From JBCBRD01 sp039819785 (lineage in GTDB: Bacteria > Pseudomonadota > Alphaproteobacteria > Rhizobiales > Hyphomicrobiaceae), in contig JBCBRH010000033.1 in assembly GCA_039819785.1 (NCBI GenBank), forward strand, positions 1-53,035: DNA of 53,035 bases. The letters run 5' to 3'. The position numbers were made by a program, and so were the translations under genes. The notes beneath the pieces are model-generated. The model searched no databases. It was not told where the DNA came from and worked only from the letters and a program-made list of their open reading frames with translations. Of the stretch, positions 27,632-36,276 are shown piece after piece; position 1 is the stretch's first letter; each line of letters opens with the position of its first letter.

Positions 27632-29163
27632 GGGAGTTCATCCCCGAATAAGAACGTGAAAAGCCGGTCAAGACCGATGTGCGGCCAGGCGGGTGATGCG
27701 TGGGATGCGCCATCATGTGTCGGCCCCCAGGGCGGTTCCGCTGCCGTCGATACAGCAGCCCGGCCCACCGGGACGTCTGGTGTTGGCAGCAGTTGGGGCG
27801 GCGCGAACCGTGTGAACGCATACTGACCGACTTGCGCGACCTCGGGGTCGAAAGCGGCCAGCGGATCATCAGGCAGATCGCCAGGGAAGACGACGGCGGC
27901 CTTTTTCCCATCAAACGTTCGCCCATCAACCTTTTCGCCCCGCACAGGGCGTCCGCGCACGCAATGGTACGAGACACCGCTTGCAACCTTGTCAACGTTT
28001 TCCGTTGCACGCAGTGCAGCCAGTGCAAACGACCGCGTGTCCGCCCCCGCCATATCCGATCGGCGTGCGGCCCTGGCGACCGCCTTATCCAGGATCGCCT
28101 CCAGGCGTCGATGACTGGTGACATGAATGTGGTCAGCTTTTGTTGCCGCAAACGCTATTTTGTCGATCCTGCGCGGCAGAATAAACGACAGCCACGAGTT
28201 TGCTCCGGGTCTAAACGCTTTCAAAACCCCTTCGAGCCCGTGTTCCAGGTCCGAAAGACCCTTCGCACCGCCGTTCAGCGCGGTCAGCACATCAATGAGG
28301 ACGACCTGACGGTCCAGCCGGCTGAAGTGTTTTTTGAAAAACGGTTCAACGACATGGGTTTTGTAACTCTCATAGCGCCGCTCCAACAGGGCATGGAGGC
28401 TGCCGGCACGGCCAACGTTCTTCTCGCGCGGCAAATCAAGCGGGAAGAACGTAATCAACGGTGACCCCTCCAGATCGCCTGGAAGTAAAAAACGCCCAGG
28501 CCCGAGAATGGCCCGGGATGGATCGCGTTGCCGTGATTGCCCCAGATAGGTCTTGAACAGCTTTGCACCTTCAATGGCGATCGCTTCTTCAGCCGGGTCA
28601 CCGGCAGCTTGTTTCCCACAAAATTTCAGAAAGTCAGCCGATATCTCAGGTTTGAAAGCGGTGCGTGCATAATGCATGGCGTCAGCCGACCAGTCGCTGA
28701 ACGACTGATCCAACAAGGCCAGATCGATCAGCCATTCGCCCGGGTAATCGACAATATCGATATGCAACCTGCTGGGCATACCAAGGGCTTGCCGCGCCCA
28801 GTCCCCCGCAGGCCATTCCAGCGTCAATCTAAGTTGCGATATACGCCGCGTGCTCTCAGGCCAATCTGGGTCGGGCCCGGATAGTGCAGCAAGGTGATCT
28901 TCAAACTGAAACCGGGGTACATCGTCATCTGGCTGCGGTTCGAGATAGACCTTCAGGCCATGCTGGCGGTCCAGTGCGGAAAACCGTGGAACGGCATTGA
29001 GGTCCAACAGCGATTTGACCAGTCCGGTAATGAACACCGTCTTGCCGGAGCGCGACAACCCCGTCACGCCCAGGCGGACGGTGGGGGTAATCAAGTCACT
29101 CAGCAAATGACCCGCATCCGTCAAAGGAAACCTGAAATCGGGAAGTCGTGTCGGTTCAGACAA
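27628..29163 (-). CDS. YcjX-family P-loop protein (DUF463)
   Basis: A 511-residue putative nucleotide-binding stress protein. The P-loop GLSRSGKT (residues 35-42) is followed by VFITGLVKSLLD. Further family motifs are DYPGEWLIDLALLDQSF, FFPLDLPREKN, ALLERRYESYKTHVVEPFF and a late AATKADHI, which resembles a G4-like specificity loop. Translation appears to begin at TTG 29163 (peptide MSEPTRLPDF); no ATG fits upstream of the P-loop. It is the first gene of the ycjX-ycjF pair. The MoxR gene lies 149 bases upstream on the same strand. Confidence 0.87.
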   Translation of the reverse strand: MSEPTRLPDFRFPLTDAGHLLSDLITPTVRLGVTGLSRSGKTVFITGLVKSLLDLNAVPRFSALDRQHGLKVYLEPQPDDDVPRFQFEDHLAALSGPDPDWPESTRRISQLRLTLEWPAGDWARQALGMPSRLHIDIVDYPGEWLIDLALLDQSFSDWSADAMHYARTAFKPEISADFLKFCGKQAAGDPAEEAIAIEGAKLFKTYLGQSRQRDPSRAILGPGRFLLPGDLEGSPLITFFPLDLPREKNVGRAGSLHALLERRYESYKTHVVEPFFKKHFSRLDRQVVLIDVLTALNGGAKGLSDLEHGLEGVLKAFRPGANSWLSFILPRRIDKIAFAATKADHIHVTSHRRLEAILDKAVARAARRSDMAGADTRSFALAALRATENVDKVASGVSYHCVRGRPVRGEKVDGRTFDGKKAAVVFPGDLPDDPLAAFDPEVAQVGQYAFTRFAPPQLLPTPDVPVGRAAVSTAAEPPWGPTHDGASHASPAWPHIGLDRLFTFLFGDELP

Positions 29164-29312
29164 GGGGCTCTTTCAACCAGGACTTTCAGATAGCGCCAAC
29201 TGCCATGCGGTTGGACGGTTCAGCAAGGTGCCGTCGGCGACCATAGCGATGGGTGCCGCGCGATGCACCCGGCTCGCCTGGGCGAAGATGCCAGAGCGAA
29301 CGCAACCGCGAT

Positions 29313-30164
29313 CTAACCTTGCTCAGACTTGCGCCGGCTGAGGAATGCGAGCCGTTCAAACAAATGCACGTCCTGTTCATTCTTCAACAGCGCGCCATGC
29401 AGTGGCGGGATCATTTTGCGCGGATCCGATTCCCGCAGGGTTTCAGCGTCAATATCTTCGTTCAGGAGCAGCTTGATCCAGTCCAGCAACTCAGATGTCG
29501 TAGGTTTCTTCTTCAGCCCTGGCAGATCGCGGACTTCAAAAAATATCCGCAACGCCTGAGCGACCAAGCGTTGTTTCAGGTCCGGGAAATGAACATCCAC
29601 GATGCGCTCCATGGTCTCTTCGTCGGGAAACTTGATGAAGTGAAAGAAGCACCGCCGGAGAAACGCATCGGGCAGCTCTTTTTCATTGTTGGACGTGATG
29701 ATCACGATGGGACGATGGCGCGCTTTGACCGCCTCGCCCGTCTCGTAGACATGGAACTCCATCCGGTCGAGCTCCTGCAGAAGATCGTTTGGAAACTCGA
29801 TGTCCGCCTTGTCGATCTCATCGATCAAAAGCACGGGGCGGTCATCCCGCACGAATGCTTCCCAGACCTTACCCGGTTTGATGTAATTTTTGATATCTGA
29901 AACACGCGGATCACCAAGCTGACTGTCTCGCAGGCGCGAGACCGCGTCATATTCATAAAGGCCTTGCTGGGCTTTGGTGGTGGACTTGATAGGCCACTCG
30001 ATCATGGGCACCCCGAGAGCTTGCGCCACCTGTTGAGCCAAAACCGTTTTACCCGTCCCAGGCTCACCCTTCACCAGCAACGGGCGCTGCAAAGTGATGG
30101 CCGCATTCACGGCGACCTTCAGATCATCCGTCGCAATATAGTCCTTGGTCCCGTCAAATCGCAT
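29313..30164 (-). CDS. MoxR-family AAA+ ATPase
   Basis: This 283-residue MoxR ATPase acts as a chaperone or metal-insertion motor, normally together with a VWA protein. Walker A is GEPGTGKT (33-40) and Walker B is LLIDE (112-116). Sensor 1 is TSNNEKELPDAFLRRC, whose Arg pair supplies the arginine finger. The C-terminal lid contains LDWIKLLLNEDI. Its sequence group is the one usually next to CoxE-like VWA genes. Here that partner is probably the VWA gene ending at 21300. It lies upstream of ycjX-ycjF on the same strand. Confidence 0.9.
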   Translation of the reverse strand: MRFDGTKDYIATDDLKVAVNAAITLQRPLLVKGEPGTGKTVLAQQVAQALGVPMIEWPIKSTTKAQQGLYEYDAVSRLRDSQLGDPRVSDIKNYIKPGKVWEAFVRDDRPVLLIDEIDKADIEFPNDLLQELDRMEFHVYETGEAVKARHRPIVIITSNNEKELPDAFLRRCFFHFIKFPDEETMERIVDVHFPDLKQRLVAQALRIFFEVRDLPGLKKKPTTSELLDWIKLLLNEDIDAETLRESDPRKMIPPLHGALLKNEQDVHLFERLAFLSRRKSEQG

Positions 30165-30703
30165 TGCAAGTGTCCGCTATCGTTGAGAAGTGCACCGGCC
30201 CAGGTGTACGCCGAGCCCGTACCGCCACGCAATGGCAAGCCCCGTTGCCATCGAATTGGCCAGCTGATGTTGTGTGCCCATTGGCATGCTTAGTTGCACG
30301 GCCACATCTGTGCAGCATACCCACCGCAACCGCGAGCGAGGTCCGTTTCAGCAGGCCCGTTTCAAAATGCCGGCAGAAGGTGACAGCTCACGCACATTGG
30401 AGCTGCCCGGCGCATGTGACGATCCGCACCCGCGCCGCTTACCCCGTACATCAGCGCCTTTGAAACCCTGGCTTCACCAGACGCTGAGCACCTCATGAGG
30501 CCGGAAAACAAACGCAATGGGGCGGCGAGGACACCGACTTGCCGCGAAGAAACCAAGAGTATGGAATAGCCCGTTCACAGGCTCGCGAAGTCCTTGACAC
30601 TCCAGATCGCCATCGACATACCCAACCCCATTGAAACCATGAGACATGGCCGACAGAACATCGCGGCACTCATGATGCGGGGACGCTCCACGGAGATCCA
30701 GAA
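30165..30703. promoter_or_regulatory. Divergent region between moxR and dksA
   Basis: No gene is seen in 539 bases. A TTGACA at 30595-30600 with CATACC 17 bases later could be a weak dksA promoter, giving a leader of about 75 bases. The open frames in the left half have no signature. Confidence 0.3.
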
Positions 30704-31186
30704 ATGAGCAAGCGCCAGACGGATCAAAGCGACGCGCCGACCGGAAACAGGTTCACTCTAACTCCGGACGAAGCGGCGTTGCTGACAGAAGACTACCGCC
30801 CGAGTGATGATGAAAAATTCATGGGCCCCAGGCAACGGGCATATTTCAAAAACAAGCTGATCACCTGGAAAGACGAAATCATTGAACAAACCCGCGAAAC
30901 CATCGCCGGTTTAAACACAGACTCCACCCAGCATGCCGACATCGCCGATCGCGCCACGTCCGAAACAGACCGTGCCCTGGAACTGCGGGCACGCGACCGC
31001 CAGCGCAAACTCGTCAACAAAATCGATGCAGCATTGGGGCGTATAGCCGACGGCAGCTATGGCTACTGTGAAGACACGGGCGACCCCATCGGATTAAAGC
31101 GACTGGACGCCAGGCCCATCGCGACACTGTCCGTGGAGGCGCAGGAGCGTCACGAACGTCGCGAGAAGGTCTATCGCGAAGACTAG
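30704..31186 (+). CDS. dksA: RNA polymerase-binding transcription factor DksA, cysteine-poor form
   Basis: A 160-residue DksA/TraR protein that enters the RNA polymerase secondary channel and, with ppGpp, tunes rRNA and amino-acid promoters. The coiled-coil tip aspartates align as Asp79 and Asp82 (HADIADRATSETD). In the zinc-finger region only Cys122 remains; the other three positions are Thr125, Ser143 and Ala146. Zinc binding is therefore unlikely, as in Pseudomonas DksA2. This cysteine-poor form is common in Rhizobiales in my recollection. Its stop codon TAG is the first three bases of a palindromic repeat. Confidence 0.93.
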   Translation: MSKRQTDQSDAPTGNRFTLTPDEAALLTEDYRPSDDEKFMGPRQRAYFKNKLITWKDEIIEQTRETIAGLNTDSTQHADIADRATSETDRALELRARDRQRKLVNKIDAALGRIADGSYGYCEDTGDPIGLKRLDARPIATLSVEAQERHERREKVYRED

Positions 31187-31290
31187 AGCATGTTCAGGAA
31201 AAGTGTACGCGGTTTTCCGCCCGGAACATGCTTCGAACCGAGAGCTTAGAGCCTGCTTTGCGAGGCCACGAAAAGCAAACAGGCGCTAAA
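31183..31290 (+). repeat. RIME/REP-like bipartite palindromic element, copy 1
   Basis: This 108-base element consists of two palindromes in tandem. The first opens with CTAGAGCATGTT, has a GGAAAA/TTTTCC core stem, and closes with GGAACATGCT. The second is AGAGCCTGCTTTGC paired with GCAAACAGGCGCT. It matches copy 2 (31806-31913) over its whole length, with differences mainly in loops. It begins inside the last codons of dksA and supplies that gene's TAG stop. It resembles Rhizobium intergenic mosaic elements in design; the exact family name is not verified. Confidence 0.85.
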
Positions 31291-31506
31291 TCGGTGTTTC
31301 GCCCCTGGGGTTATTGAATGCTCGATCTGGCGCGATCGCCGCGCCGGATCAGTGCCAAGACTGGGGGCATTGCCTGACCTGTCGCGGGCAGATGCTTAAA
31401 AACTATGCATCTCAGCGCGCAGTCTTAATGCCTCATAAAGACATTTGCGCAATTGTTGTGGGGTGAACTGAGCTTTGTCCCGCGTCTAATGTTTTGGATC
31501 GACCCA
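31291..31506. other. Gap between the repeat and a small ORF
   Basis: I see no gene or clear site here apart from a possible small-ORF promoter. Together with the neighbouring repeat it separates dksA from the MscS gene. Confidence 0.3.
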
Positions 31507-31809
31507 ATGACGCGCAACAACTCAGCAGCCCTGGTGCTCACATCCAGCCTTCTGGTGATGGTGGCGAGTATGGCCACGGGGGACACAAACCGTGGCGGCA
31601 TGGCGGCCGCAGCGTCGGATGGCAAGGCAGCCTCAATCTGCAAGACCAATTCCATCTCCCATGACATCGGTACTCAAGCGCGGGTGCAAGACTGTGGGAA
31701 CGACCAGGGCCTGACAGCCGTGGTGAAAAGCCCACTGAACCTGTCTACGCTTCCTCCAAGTGCTTTCGGCGATACGACCAGAGCCTTGACCCTACTGCAA
31801 AGCCACTAG
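31507..31809 (+). CDS. Small putative secreted protein, doubtful
   Basis: ATG 31507 gives 100 residues that begin with a short charged start and a hydrophobic segment (SAALVLTSSLLVMVASMATG), like a signal peptide or anchor. The rest is polar with two cysteines and no recognised family. The frame can be extended upstream to 31453. Its stop codon is supplied by the TAG at the start of the second palindromic element, so the original reading frame may have been longer. Coding status is unproven. Confidence 0.3.
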   Translation: MTRNNSAALVLTSSLLVMVASMATGDTNRGGMAAAASDGKAASICKTNSISHDIGTQARVQDCGNDQGLTAVVKSPLNLSTLPPSAFGDTTRALTLLQSH

Positions 31810-31913
31810 AGCATGTTCAGGAAAAGTGTACGCGGTTTTCCGCCCGGAACCTGCTCCAAATCGAGATCATAGAGCCTGCTTTGCTGGTCCACGAAAAGCA
31901 AACAGGCTCTAAA
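31806..31913 (+). repeat. RIME/REP-like bipartite palindromic element, copy 2
   Basis: Same 108-base layout and orientation as copy 1, beginning CTAGAGCATGTT and ending AACAGGCTCTAAA. The second palindrome (TAGAGCCTG with CAGGCTCTA) is better preserved here than in copy 1, while the first palindrome has CCTGCT in place of CATGCT. It supplies the TAG stop of the small upstream frame. Confidence 0.85.
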
Positions 31914-32026
31914 CAGCGCCCGCAGCACGCGGTAGCACGCGCTGGCTGTATCGTGGTTTCGCAGCACCCCGCTGAGATCAGCTCTGGCCTTAGACCGGCC
32001 TGCCGACCAACGCATGGGGCCTAGCA

Positions 32027-35000
32027 TCAAGTCTTGGTACCTGCAGCAGTCGCAGCGGCTGGGTGAACATCAGACACATTGTCTCGTTTTCCCGGCCGCC
32101 CATCCGGTTGCTGATCTTGGCCCCCCATGGCCTTGCGCATGCGGTCTTCCGCAGCTCGGGCAAGCATGTCCTTAACCCCGTCGAGATCGCGCAAATGCAG
32201 GTCACGCTGTGGAAAGGGAATGCCGATGCCATTGTCCTTGAGTGCTTTGAAGATACCGGTGCGCAATTCCGTCTGCGCCGAAAGCCCGCGTGAAATATCC
32301 GATAGATACGCGCGAAGCGAAAACATCAATGCGCTGTCCCCGAAATCTTCAAATACCACGAATGGCGCAGGATGCCGGGCAACCAGTTCGCAGTCTTCCG
32401 CCGTCTTGAGCAGGATCTCTCGAACGCGCACGGGATCGGCATCATAGCTGACGCCGACATTGATCTGTTGCCGTCCCATGGCATTGCGGTGGGTCAGGTT
32501 CGTAACCGTCCCGGCAATCAATTCGGAGTTGGGAACGATGACGCTGGCACGTTCAAACGTCTCGATCTCAGTGGAGCGCACCGAGATGCGACGCACGTAG
32601 CCTTGCTGGTCGGCGACCTTGATCCAGTCCCCGACCTTGATGGGTCGCTCGACGAGCAAAATCAGGCCCGAAACGAAATTGTTGACGATCGACTGCAGCC
32701 CGAAACCGATACCGACCGACAAGGCACCTGCGACAATGGCCAGGTTCGTAATATCAAGCCCGGCGTAGGACAAACCGGCAAGGGCGGCCAAGCCGAACCC
32801 CACATAGCCGATGCCGGTCTTAATGGAGTTGGCAAGTCCTGGATCGGTCTTGCCGGGTTGGAACACGGAATTGCTCAATCCCGATTGGACTGTCCGTGTG
32901 ACCAACAAGATTGCGGCAAACAGCGCCAAGGCGATCGCGACCTGCAGCAGCGAGATCCGCATGCCGCCGACTTCGAAGCCGAACAACGCGCGGTTGATAA
33001 CGCCTGAGATATCGATCCAGGAAAACCCGAACGAAAACAGCAACAGAATCGGAGCGAGCAACGACAAGCCGCAGTAAAGGATGAGGGAAACCAGCCAGAC
33101 CACATACTTCTGCTGATCACGCGTCAGCGACAATACACCTTCTGGGTCCTCGTCCCCCCTGCCCGGCGCATGACCCATCGCTTCCATGAACTCGGGATAC
33201 TTGCCAATGGCACGGACCGCGAGGAATGCGATGACAATCAGCAACACAGCAGCTGAGGTGACAACGACCTGACCGGCAACGAAGCGCGCCAGCGCCACGT
33301 AACCGATAGACCCACTAATGATGATGAATGCCGAAAGAAACAACAGTGGAAGCTTGATGAACTCGGGACGCAAACCCGTCAAAAGACCAGAGGTAAGCGT
33401 CTGGGCCTTTGGCAAAGGTGTCCGGGCCAGGAAGTAAAACAGTACGGCAAAGATAACCGCGACGACAAAGGCCGAGAAGATGCGCGCACTGATCGGAACG
33501 AACAGCAAAGGATAAACCTCGCGCAAAACCATATCGATCGCGTAGACCGCGGCGATGGCCTGGAGCAGACGATAAAGTCGCCACGCCGTCCGATCGTCGA
33601 CCTCCGCAAGACGCCAGCGCGGCCGCTGCGGCTGAAGGTACGCGCGCGCCAAGGCTGACGTCACGGCCCACACGATAATCGCGATCAGCCCGAAACGGGC
33701 AAAGCTGCCGAACTGCAGATAAATAAGCCCGAGGCGATCCAGACCCAAGTACAAAATGACCGCTGCTATGATGGACGGCAGCACGACCAGGGGTGCGAAC
33801 AAACCCGCACCTAATGTCTTTTCAAAAAAACTGACCTCGCCACCCTCATGGGCCAGTTTCGATAAGACGATCCGATGTGCCGCCATGCGCAATAGAATGT
33901 AGGCAAGGACGGCCAGGACAAAGAACCCGCCAACCGCCAGAGCTTGTTTGCTGGCCGTAGCAACCCACTGCCGGGTAATCACATCGACCTGCTGGAAACC
34001 ATCGGGAATGGATGTGAAGGCCTGACCGATAACATCAAGCGAGAAGGGCGATGGCGTACGTTCGAACGTGTTCCGCGTAAAGATACTCTGGCGCAACGAT
34101 TGAATGCGGCCGATCAGCTGACGCCCGCGAACCTGCTGCAGTTCAGCTTTCTTGATGGCGCCGTCGACAGCGGCGATCAAAGCATTCAGCCGGGAGCGCT
34201 CCTTTTGAATGTCCAAACTTTCGGGAACAGCCTTGTCACCGTTGGGAACTGGACCAAGTTTGCCCCGTTGCGTCTCCAGATCTGTGAGCCCGGGCGTCAG
34301 GATAGAAATCTGTTCCAGCGCACCGTTGATCAGCTGTTCAATCTGGGGCTGCAAGCGAGCCAGTTCACTTTCACGGTCCTTGAGGCGTTCGACAGTCTTA
34401 AACAGCCCATCCATACGCGTTTCGACGGCGGCGACGGGGTCGATCGCCCGTTTGAGATCAGCGGGTAAGGCGATTTCTGTCGTATCAACGGTCTTTGGGG
34501 CAGCGGTTTCTGTGGCAGCCGGCGGTGCCTCGGCAGGTGCGGCACCGGTGGGCGTAGTCCCCTTGAGGCCGGCTGCTGGCGGTTGTCCGGTCCCGGACAG
34601 TGCCGGAGTTGAAGCGTTTGATGGAGATGCAGCCGGTGCCGTCGTCGAAGAGGCTGGCGGAGCCGGTCCGGCATTGCCTCCGGCCTCGGTCGAGGGTTGC
34701 GGTTTCGGGGCCAATCCAGGTGGTGAAATGGTTGGCGGAACATCAATCGGTGCTTGCGTTGTCTGGATGCCGGATGGTGGGTCGCCGGACGTCCCCGGTT
34801 GAGCTGATGCGGGCGCACCAGGGGTCGCCGCTGCTGTCGGTTCAGCCTGTCCCGCTTTAGCCGGCGGATCGGTAACCGGCGACCAGGCCGATGGCCAGTC
34901 TAGCCGGCCCCGCTGAGGTGCAGGCGGATCAGTTGGAAGAGGCGCGGATCGCGCAGGTGTTGATTGCGCAAGCTGCACGGCGCCGGTGGAGGGCACCCCG

Positions 35001-35161
35001 TTTTCCATGCCGACGTCCACAGTCGCAGCCAAGCTTGCGCCAGCGCCCGCGAGAAGCACGCCCACGCAGCCAAGCAGGCCCGCGATCAGTCCTCGTGCAT
35101 GCGATGTGTGTCGCGCCGAGGCTGGGGGTGGAATGACAGCATTTGAACGATCAGCGTCCAT
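32027..35161 (-). CDS. Large mechanosensitive channel (DUF3772-MscS type)
   Basis: A 1044-residue MscS-superfamily channel that should open under membrane tension to release solutes on osmotic downshift. A hydrophobic export segment at about 24-45 (GLIAGLLGCVGVLLAGAGASLAA) is followed by some 180 residues rich in Pro, Ala and Thr. A coiled-coil DUF3772 periplasmic region comes next (about 230-370), then about 11 membrane helices. The MscS core includes NLAIVAGALSVGIGFGLQSIVNNFVSG and LLVERPIKVGDWIKV with the beta domain VRRISVRSTEIETF. The C-terminal tail is hydrophilic. It has the same general plan as other giant MscS homologues such as MscK. Confidence 0.88.
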   Translation of the reverse strand: MDADRSNAVIPPPASARHTSHARGLIAGLLGCVGVLLAGAGASLAATVDVGMENGVPSTGAVQLAQSTPARSAPLPTDPPAPQRGRLDWPSAWSPVTDPPAKAGQAEPTAAATPGAPASAQPGTSGDPPSGIQTTQAPIDVPPTISPPGLAPKPQPSTEAGGNAGPAPPASSTTAPAASPSNASTPALSGTGQPPAAGLKGTTPTGAAPAEAPPAATETAAPKTVDTTEIALPADLKRAIDPVAAVETRMDGLFKTVERLKDRESELARLQPQIEQLINGALEQISILTPGLTDLETQRGKLGPVPNGDKAVPESLDIQKERSRLNALIAAVDGAIKKAELQQVRGRQLIGRIQSLRQSIFTRNTFERTPSPFSLDVIGQAFTSIPDGFQQVDVITRQWVATASKQALAVGGFFVLAVLAYILLRMAAHRIVLSKLAHEGGEVSFFEKTLGAGLFAPLVVLPSIIAAVILYLGLDRLGLIYLQFGSFARFGLIAIIVWAVTSALARAYLQPQRPRWRLAEVDDRTAWRLYRLLQAIAAVYAIDMVLREVYPLLFVPISARIFSAFVVAVIFAVLFYFLARTPLPKAQTLTSGLLTGLRPEFIKLPLLFLSAFIIISGSIGYVALARFVAGQVVVTSAAVLLIVIAFLAVRAIGKYPEFMEAMGHAPGRGDEDPEGVLSLTRDQQKYVVWLVSLILYCGLSLLAPILLLFSFGFSWIDISGVINRALFGFEVGGMRISLLQVAIALALFAAILLVTRTVQSGLSNSVFQPGKTDPGLANSIKTGIGYVGFGLAALAGLSYAGLDITNLAIVAGALSVGIGFGLQSIVNNFVSGLILLVERPIKVGDWIKVADQQGYVRRISVRSTEIETFERASVIVPNSELIAGTVTNLTHRNAMGRQQINVGVSYDADPVRVREILLKTAEDCELVARHPAPFVVFEDFGDSALMFSLRAYLSDISRGLSAQTELRTGIFKALKDNGIGIPFPQRDLHLRDLDGVKDMLARAAEDRMRKAMGGQDQQPDGRPGKRDNVSDVHPAAATAAGTKT

Positions 35162-35508
35162 AGACGAGGTGATCTCCTTAACGACGGCGTGCGGTGAGTG
35201 CTATGTCTCGCTAGCCCGTGCGCCATCTAAACATCAAGTATGTCAGGCATTTTTCGCCTGCAGTTTTATTCGCCTAACACTCGGGCCAATGGGTTGATCC
35301 AATCGACTGTTTCAAACAGCCGGATTGTCCCGGTTTGACGACGAACGCGCCGCCAAAGTGCTGCACGAACGGCCCCTCACCCAGCCATGAAACCAGCCGC
35401 CACCCGAACGCCGAGCACGCAAACCCGTCTGCTTTGTACGAGGACGTCTAGCCACCCTCACTCTGATTAGGAAGAGTTTGCGCTATTTCGGTGGCTTAGC
35501 CGGCTACC
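35162..35508. other. Gap between MscS and FliO-like genes
   Basis: No gene is supportable in these 347 bases. The promoter of the MscS gene should lie at its left side. Confidence 0.35.
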
Positions 35509-35814
35509 TCACGACGGGACATCATCGCGCTTTACACCTTTAGGCGACACGATCCCCGTTTCAATCACGACATCGACAGGACCCCCGATCATCAACAGGT
35601 GTTCTTTGTCGTCACGCCGAAGCAAGACCAGTTTCCGCCGACCATCGAGTGTCGCCTGGTCCATGACTTCGAGGCGCTTTTCAGGCTTGGGGCCAAACAT
35701 TTTCGTAGCCGCACTGGACTGTTGCGGGAGGAAACCGCGCAAGAGTACGGCGATCAACACCACTGAGGCTGCCACGACGATGGCCAGCAGCAAGTAAAAC
35801 AGCACATCGCCCAT
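35509..35814 (-). CDS. FliO-like single-span membrane protein
   Basis: This is a 101-residue protein with one N-terminal membrane helix (about 4-28) and a cytosolic basic domain. The domain holds RRKLVLLRRDDKEHLLMIGG followed by VDVVIETGI, the pattern of the FliO/MopB family that assists flagellar export-gate assembly. No other flagellar genes are in the window. Stand-alone FliO-like proteins of this size are frequent in Rhizobiales and may have a non-flagellar role, so the name describes similarity rather than function. It is divergent from cckA. Confidence 0.65.
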   Translation of the reverse strand: MGDVLFYLLLAIVVAASVVLIAVLLRGFLPQQSSAATKMFGPKPEKRLEVMDQATLDGRRKLVLLRRDDKEHLLMIGGPVDVVIETGIVSPKGVKRDDVPS

Positions 35815-36276
35815 TGTGTTCTACCGCAAGCGTTGGCCTGCGAACTCCTTCATAATCTAACTTTTGCTGCAGTGTTCGGATTGCGGCGAGGCAACACGAA
35901 AACAAATCAATCCGAACGACGACACCAATTGAAGCTTACGCATATTTCAGCTTGGTGGCAGCGGGTTGGACGCGTGTGCGACCCACATCGGCTCCGCCAT
36001 CAAGGCGACTCACAACGAGACAGACCTTAACTGGAATAGCGCCATTTAGGCCGTGATATCCACCGTTTCGAACCCGCCGAACCCATCCACAGATGATTTC
36101 AGCCTCAAACATTCATGCGATTTTAACCCCGATGATCGAAGTGTTGACATGCGTCTTATGCGCATCTGACCACGTCGAGACCTCGGACGGCTGAGTGGTC
36201 AAACCATGATCGAAGGGGTTCGAACCCAACCATTTCCCCTGAGCATCTGACCATGGTTTTCGTCCTGAGTAAGTGA
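35815..36276. promoter_or_regulatory. Divergent region upstream of cckA
   Basis: No gene is seen in 462 bases. GCATCTGACCA occurs twice in direct orientation (36162-36172 and 36243-36253), the second copy 24 bases before the cckA start. A GGGGTTCGAACCC palindrome lies between the copies near 36217. These could be regulator sites for cckA. Confidence 0.35.

Noticed and set aside
36180..36260. tRNA-like signals (GGCTGAGTGGTC resembling a D-arm, GGGGTTCGAACCC resembling a T-arm)
   Set aside because: The two arms are only about 15-20 bases apart, there is no anticodon stem between them and no matching acceptor stem. It is a chance or palindromic match rather than a tRNA.
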